Source of the DNA: Hydractinia symbiolongicarpus
Taxonomy: Eukaryota; Cnidaria; Hydrozoa; Anthoathecata; Hydractiniidae
Assembly (NCBI RefSeq): GCF_029227915.1
Contig: NC_079875.1
Coordinates: 15,125,001 to 15,189,000, forward strand
Direction: 5' to 3'
DNA length: 64,000 nucleotides
The position numbers and the translations under genes were made by a program. Positions 61,301 through 64,000 of the stretch are shown piece by piece; the first letter of the stretch is position 1; every line of letters starts with the position of its first letter. Under the pieces are notes generated by a model. That model was not told where the DNA came from. It worked only from the letters and a program-made list of their open reading frames with translations, and did no database searches.

Positions 61301-62609
61301 CATCTTCAAAGAAATCAGTGTGGACGATTCAGGTATTATATTGCGAGGAGACAGGATCATTATACCGTCACAGCTACAACAGAAAACTGTACAGCTAGCG
61401 CACGAAGGCCATCAAGGCATAGTGAAATGCAAACAACTCATCAGAAGCACTATGTGGTTTCCAGGAATAGATGCTATGGTGGAGGCATCTGTAGCATTTT
61501 GCAACCCGTGTCAAGCTGCAACGGATACGAAACAACAAGAACCAATGAAAGCTTCTTCACTACCAGAACAACCCTGGATTAAACTTAACACTGACCTATT
61601 TGGGCCAATCGAGGGTGGTAATGAGTACCTACTAGTTGTACAAGACATGTATTCTCGTTACCCTGCTGTAGAGGTCGTTCACGCCACATCTGCACAATCA
61701 GTACTGCCAGCCATGGATCGCATTTTTGCACTTTTTGGAATTCCGGAATATCTAGGGTCAGATAACGGCCCGCCTTACAGTAGCACAACATTTGCAAGCT
61801 ATGCCAAATACATGGGATTCAAGCATGGTCCGAAAATACCCCTAGCACCATGGACGAATGGCATGGTAGAGAACTTTATGCACAATCTCAAGAAGCTCTT
61901 GCAAACGTCTTTGCAGGAACACCTGAACTGGAGACACGAATTACAGCGCTTACTGCGGGCATACCGGGGCACTCCACATACAGTGACGGGTCGCAGTCCA
62001 GCAGAGGTTCTATTCAATGGCAGACAATACAGAACCCGGTTGCCTGCTGTACGCCGCGCTGAAAGGCCAAAGTTCCACACCGAAATATCAGCCAAGCAGG
62101 GGGCAAGACAAACCTCGATGAAAAAATATGCTGACCGAAAAGCATATGTTGCAGAGAGCGAGCTACAAGTGGGTGATTGGGTTATGTATCGCCAAAAGCA
62201 ACAAAAGAAGAGTGATACGCCCTACTGTGGAACCCCACATCGCATTATCAAAAAGGTTGGTGGCAGAGTCACTGCAGAGTGGGATAGACATGTCATCACA
62301 CGGCATAGCACCTTTTTCAAGAAAATTCCCAATCACCCAGGGAAAGAAAGGAGTCAGAAACTATTCACGAAATCAACATCTGTAGCAGACTGCGATATAC
62401 CACCGTTAACTTGTGAAAGAGACGCGGACAAAGACGCAGTAACCAGTGAAGATGAAAGTATGCAAACCGTGGAGTATGAAGTAGAGGAAGATTGGAATAA
62501 TCTCGATCAAGAAATTGCGATGGAACAAGTTAGAAGATCTACACGTGAACGAATGAAGCCGTCAAAGCTAACAGAATACGAAGTAGATCTCCCAGAGTCT
62601 TTGAAATAA
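58311..62609 (+). CDS. Gag-Pol polyprotein of Ty3/gypsy retrotransposon (1432 aa)
   Basis: Single uninterrupted ORF, ATG at 58311. The Gag part ends in two zinc knuckles: a variant C242-C245-H251-C255 and a canonical C261-C264-H269-C274. The retropepsin motif DSGAD begins at residue 337. Reverse transcriptase follows, with the YDD catalytic box at 661-663. RNase H begins around 800, with Asp 809 in the VDGS motif. Integrase has an HHCC zinc region (H1031, H1034, C1064, C1067) and the catalytic triad D1095, D1151, E1187, which is DD35E spacing. An acidic C-terminus follows without a recognisable chromodomain. Gag and Pol are fused with no frameshift or stop between them. All catalytic residues checked are present, so this copy may be active. 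It encodes the enzymes for reverse transcription in cytoplasmic particles and for nuclear integration. Confidence 0.95.
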   Translation: MAHALANLRSCVQEFQLQDHEETTSNIHKRWCMWVENLEYCFTFEGLDTVPTEDGAVSPEVKKKAALLALGGHQLRELYNTLEDTGTTYTEAKRKIEEHFKGSKNLTAERYKFFCMRPLSTQETHDQWVTRLKTKARDCEFDQMNMKEAIKLVVTLHTPIPKLQTAVIRDDMTFEQMMKLAQSMELAHREVSYMKANTMEPHNTHSAENIDLNKLAHYADQQGMRLAPKKPANKSTKMVELCRYCGETTPHKGSCKARGATCNNCGKKNHFSRVCESKKVNLLIAQPGPQGGSFYEYGATEIKLDAVKEKLRTTCENYPSTVIEVNIDNTRITMQVDSGADANVIPWNVYEEHLKHIPLRSTKAKLQPYNSVTLPIKGAFEAQITANNNNNVQATFYVTEGAAAQSLMGKYTAFDLDVLAINVNHLDNQQTVKQVHTKVQHLDYREMAKHLTPIETSVELEKQLEVTTHNQEQKVDAIMHHFDVVFNGIGKHKYRQVHLHIDETVCPVVQAQRRIPFAHREKLETLLQELEKEDVIERVEGPTDWVSNIVITPKADPTQIRMSIDMTTANKAIQRTRHVIPTIEELRYRMNGACHFSKLDMNHGYNQFEIDDSSRYVTVFYTHKGLRQFKRLNFGTNSAAEVFHDEMTNTLADIQQAANIYDDIIVFGRTQREHDLTLIQVLQRLADCGLTLGRSKCQLNVTSVKFFGLIFSASGISPDPAKVTALDAMTAPSNATEVRSFLGMTNFSCTFIPGYANITAPLRQLTCKGQVFEWTDECNTAYNKLKEVLKQHTTMAYFDPCKDTKLIVDGSKKDGLASILAQRDPQDNIFKPIRYDSRATTPTERNYSQLEIESLALVFGTMKNHIYLYGLPQYTASTDHQPLLALYKQTKQDMPARILRHKLKLQGYNFQLIHEPGSVNPSDYLSRHPQQKQAPSQQESEFPLYLVTNAVMRSDSAITTDMIVQATLEDPTLQSLAIAVRQGYIDKRQKELQPYKAIFKEISVDDSGIILRGDRIIIPSQLQQKTVQLAHEGHQGIVKCKQLIRSTMWFPGIDAMVEASVAFCNPCQAATDTKQQEPMKASSLPEQPWIKLNTDLFGPIEGGNEYLLVVQDMYSRYPAVEVVHATSAQSVLPAMDRIFALFGIPEYLGSDNGPPYSSTTFASYAKYMGFKHGPKIPLAPWTNGMVENFMHNLKKLLQTSLQEHLNWRHELQRLLRAYRGTPHTVTGRSPAEVLFNGRQYRTRLPAVRRAERPKFHTEISAKQGARQTSMKKYADRKAYVAESELQVGDWVMYRQKQQKKSDTPYCGTPHRIIKKVGGRVTAEWDRHVITRHSTFFKKIPNHPGKERSQKLFTKSTSVADCDIPPLTCERDADKDAVTSEDESMQTVEYEVEEDWNNLDQEIAMEQVRRSTRERMKPSKLTEYEVDLPESLK

Positions 62610-62621
62610 AAAGGGGAGTAA
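62607..62621 (+). other. Polypurine tract of gypsy element
   Basis: A/G-rich AAAAAGGGGAGTAA directly before the 3' LTR, where plus-strand DNA synthesis is primed. It overlaps the end of the Gag-Pol stop codon. Confidence 0.8.
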
Positions 62622-62760
62622 TGTAGTGTCGGAGACTGCATATATACAGACTGTTATATATTTGTATATGTAAGGCACGGAGTGAAGTGTACATAGCCTC
62701 TTTGTATTTAACTATATTACGAGACACACGTGTTATTTCTTGTCCTGCTGGTATCTCTCA
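62622..62760 (+). repeat. 3' LTR of gypsy element
   Basis: 139 bp, identical on inspection to 57911-58049, and followed by the ACACT duplication. Confidence 0.95.
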
Positions 62761-62765
62761 ACACT

Positions 62766-63160
62766 CCTTTGCCACCTTTATAAACTTTTTTAGGCGTAGA
62801 TGGCAACATCTTTTGCAACGAGAGATTAACAAGAAGAGCACCTGCAACACTTCACTTCTCTCTCGAGCCATATTTATGAATGCATTACCTAGCTGGCTAG
62901 CAACATCACCGACTACTTTTTAACAAAAAATATCGTATATTTGAAAGAAATTCTTACTTTAGCTAAGACATCTTAAAAAAAAGGTGGAGGAAATGAGATT
63001 AAAAAGGAAAAATAATGCTTTTTAAGGATTTAAAACCACCAACAACAACGACGCCACATCTTCCGGTGCCATATTTGTTTATGTATCACTTTTAGGATTT
63101 TTGCTGACGCCAGCTAAAAGTGTTGCATAATTAGGGTAACGCCGTGGGCCAATCAGATGC
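62766..63160 (+). other. Tail of the RecQ-bearing transposon downstream of the gypsy insertion
   Basis: If the gypsy insertion is ignored, an open frame crosses the old junction and continues as FATFINFFRRRWQHLLQREI to SWLATSPTTF before a stop near 62923. It may be a C-terminal exon of the element's gene or chance. The rest is AT-rich. Confidence 0.3.
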
Positions 63161-63265
63161 GATACGGTGACCAGCCTGGTCCAGGGCTATTTCGCTAGAA
63201 CTATCAGAAAGCGCAGCGCCGTTGAGAAGCAAATAGTCCTGGGGACGAGGTTGTGACTAATTCTC

Positions 63266-63303
63266 TGCTGGGGAAAACATGCAGCAGCATGTTTTCCCCA
63301 GCA
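63266..63303. repeat. Perfect hairpin, 17-bp arms, next to the transposon end
   Basis: TGCTGGGGAAAACATGC and its exact complement surround a 4-base loop. It begins five bases after the right target duplication of the RecQ-bearing element. Confidence 0.8.
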
Positions 63304-63858
63304 AATTCCTTACGCTTTGCGGAGGACTTAACATTTTGTCCCTACACGCGCTTCGCTAGTGCAGACCTGCGCGGTAATACCAAGTGTTGCTCAAAGCGTA
63401 CTGTAGTGGAGATACTCAGAAAATAAAAAATCTTGGCAATTTGTAAACTTGTGAACCATAGATCAAATTCGATATTTTACGTTTTGAAATTGAAATTCTA
63501 ACTCTTTTTGAGAAAGGAATAAACTGTTTGAATTAAACTTCTTTTTTTTTTGAAATTCAGTACGACATGATTCTGCTAACTGGTGCTGATAAATAAAATT
63601 CACTATATCTTTTATATGTTTTTGTTAGTATTTCCACTTACCAATAATTGTTCTGACATAAATGTTATCTTCTCGACCAGGATTTCACCTCGTCATATTG
63701 GGGCGCTAAAAAATCGGATAACCATTTCTTCTCCGATGGCGATAGTTCCTTAGTGAGAACGAATTTGGAATCTTTACTTTCGAGGTGGTTGATACTAGTT
63801 TTTTCAAAATCTCTCTTCGGACTTCGTAGAAAGGCTTTTCTCATATTATTTCTTATAT
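63304..63858. other. Non-coding stretch with dispersed fragment
   Basis: About 63335-63378 matches 51611-51652 in inverted orientation. No gene seen. Confidence 0.4.
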
Positions 63859-64000
63859 TAACATGATAGTTTAGTAGGCGACGTTTCGGGAGATCCTTCT
63901 CCCATCATCGGGCAAAGTAAAATGATGTTGCGCATGTATTTATATAATTTCAGAGGATCGAAATTCATAAAAATTAACCAATCAGAAACGAGCTGATAAT
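63859..64000 (-). mobile_element. Terminal repeat of a second Penelope-like element
   Basis: AACATGATAGTTTAGTAGGC through AATCAGAAACGAGCTGATAA matches the reverse complement of the right end of the element at 12825-14976. It also retains the GCGACGTTTCGGG segment of that element's left repeat. The rest of this element lies beyond the window, probably on the minus strand. Confidence 0.75.

Larger units (their letters stand above)
57911..62760 (+). mobile_element. Intact Ty3/gypsy LTR retrotransposon, 4850 bp
   Basis: Two LTRs of 139 bp, identical on inspection, start TG and end CA. They are flanked by the 5-bp duplication ACACT (57906-57910 and 62761-62765). A primer binding site, one long Gag-Pol ORF and a polypurine tract are present. 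Protease, RT, RNase H, then integrase is the Ty3/gypsy order. Identical LTRs and an unbroken ORF indicate a very recent insertion, into the tail of the RecQ-bearing transposon. No envelope-like ORF follows. Confidence 0.95.
55893..63253 (+). mobile_element. RecQ-bearing TIR transposon, 8-bp target duplication TGACTAAT, split by a gypsy insertion
   Basis: Left end CAAGCTCGACCCCAG and right end CTGGGGACGAGGTTG are inverted relatives of the ends of 53796-55589. TGACTAAT flanks both (55884-55891 and 63254-63261), with one extra T inside the left copy exactly as in the 1.8-kb element. Further in, both ends share CAGGCTGGTCAC in inverted orientation. Each end contains a fold-back, left CCAGCACCTTTT/AAAAGGCGCTGG and right CCAGGACTATTT/AAATAGCCCTGG, each with one mismatch. 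Removing the 4850 bp gypsy element and one 5-bp duplication leaves about 2.5 kb. Its only recognisable gene is a RecQ-like helicase; no transposase domain was found. Confidence 0.7.

Noticed and set aside
58776-62385. Multiple small ORFs on both strands within the gypsy element
   Set aside because: They are shadows of the intact 1432-residue Gag-Pol frame.

Overview
The window is eukaryotic, AT-rich and repeat-dense. No unbroken host gene of ordinary size could be recognised. Spliced transposon genes with GT..AG introns, tRNA-derived SINEs, a Penelope-like retroelement, a pogo/Tigger-like transposon, a Ty3/gypsy element and HIRAN- and RecQ-like genes of a kind frequent in cnidarians suggest an early-branching animal, most likely a cnidarian and possibly a hydrozoan. 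The taxon is an inference, not a demonstration.

Region 1 (1-20000) is organised around three small paralogous genes. They lie at 3664-3849 (+), 10155-10340 (-) and 17921-18112 (-) and encode 61, 61 and 63 residues starting MDKNSK, with a conserved SLRKMGDSLQKK core, a serine tract and a basic tail. Blocks upstream of them are duplicated too. Block A carries a perfect TGACGTCA site in all three copies, block B recurs three times, and a proximal 87-90 bp block is shared by genes 1 and 3. Between genes 1 and 2 lies a pogo/Tigger-like transposon (4967-7742) with TA target duplications. Its transposase intron holds an open HIRAN-domain gene on the opposite strand. A frameshifted Penelope-like element with inverted terminal repeats lies at 12825-14976.

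Region 2 (20000-32500) is mainly transposon debris: a tRNA-SINE, a decayed SINE head, a hAT-like end, a MADF-domain remnant, a 425 bp Harbinger-like MITE with TTA duplications, an unidentified frameshifted gene, and short elements whose ends resemble CAACCTCGTCCCCAGG.

Region 3 (32500-45900) is mostly satellite DNA: a G/T-rich tract, a 45 bp satellite with higher-order structure, an old repeat of about 105 bp, and a 20 bp minisatellite of roughly 3.6 kb whose + strand is T/C-rich.

Region 4 (45900-64000) has a 731 bp piggyBac-like MITE and two larger elements of one TIR family, each with an exact 8 bp target duplication. The first is 1.8 kb. The second, about 2.5 kb before it was itself invaded, carries a spliced RecQ-like helicase gene as its only recognisable gene. 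A young gypsy element with identical 139 bp LTRs and an intact 1432-residue Gag-Pol frame has inserted into it. A second Penelope-like end enters at the right edge.

The most interesting signals are the RecQ-carrying TIR element whose ends are fold-back hairpins, the HIRAN gene nested antisense in a transposase intron, and the family of roughly 61-residue proteins with its duplicated promoter blocks.
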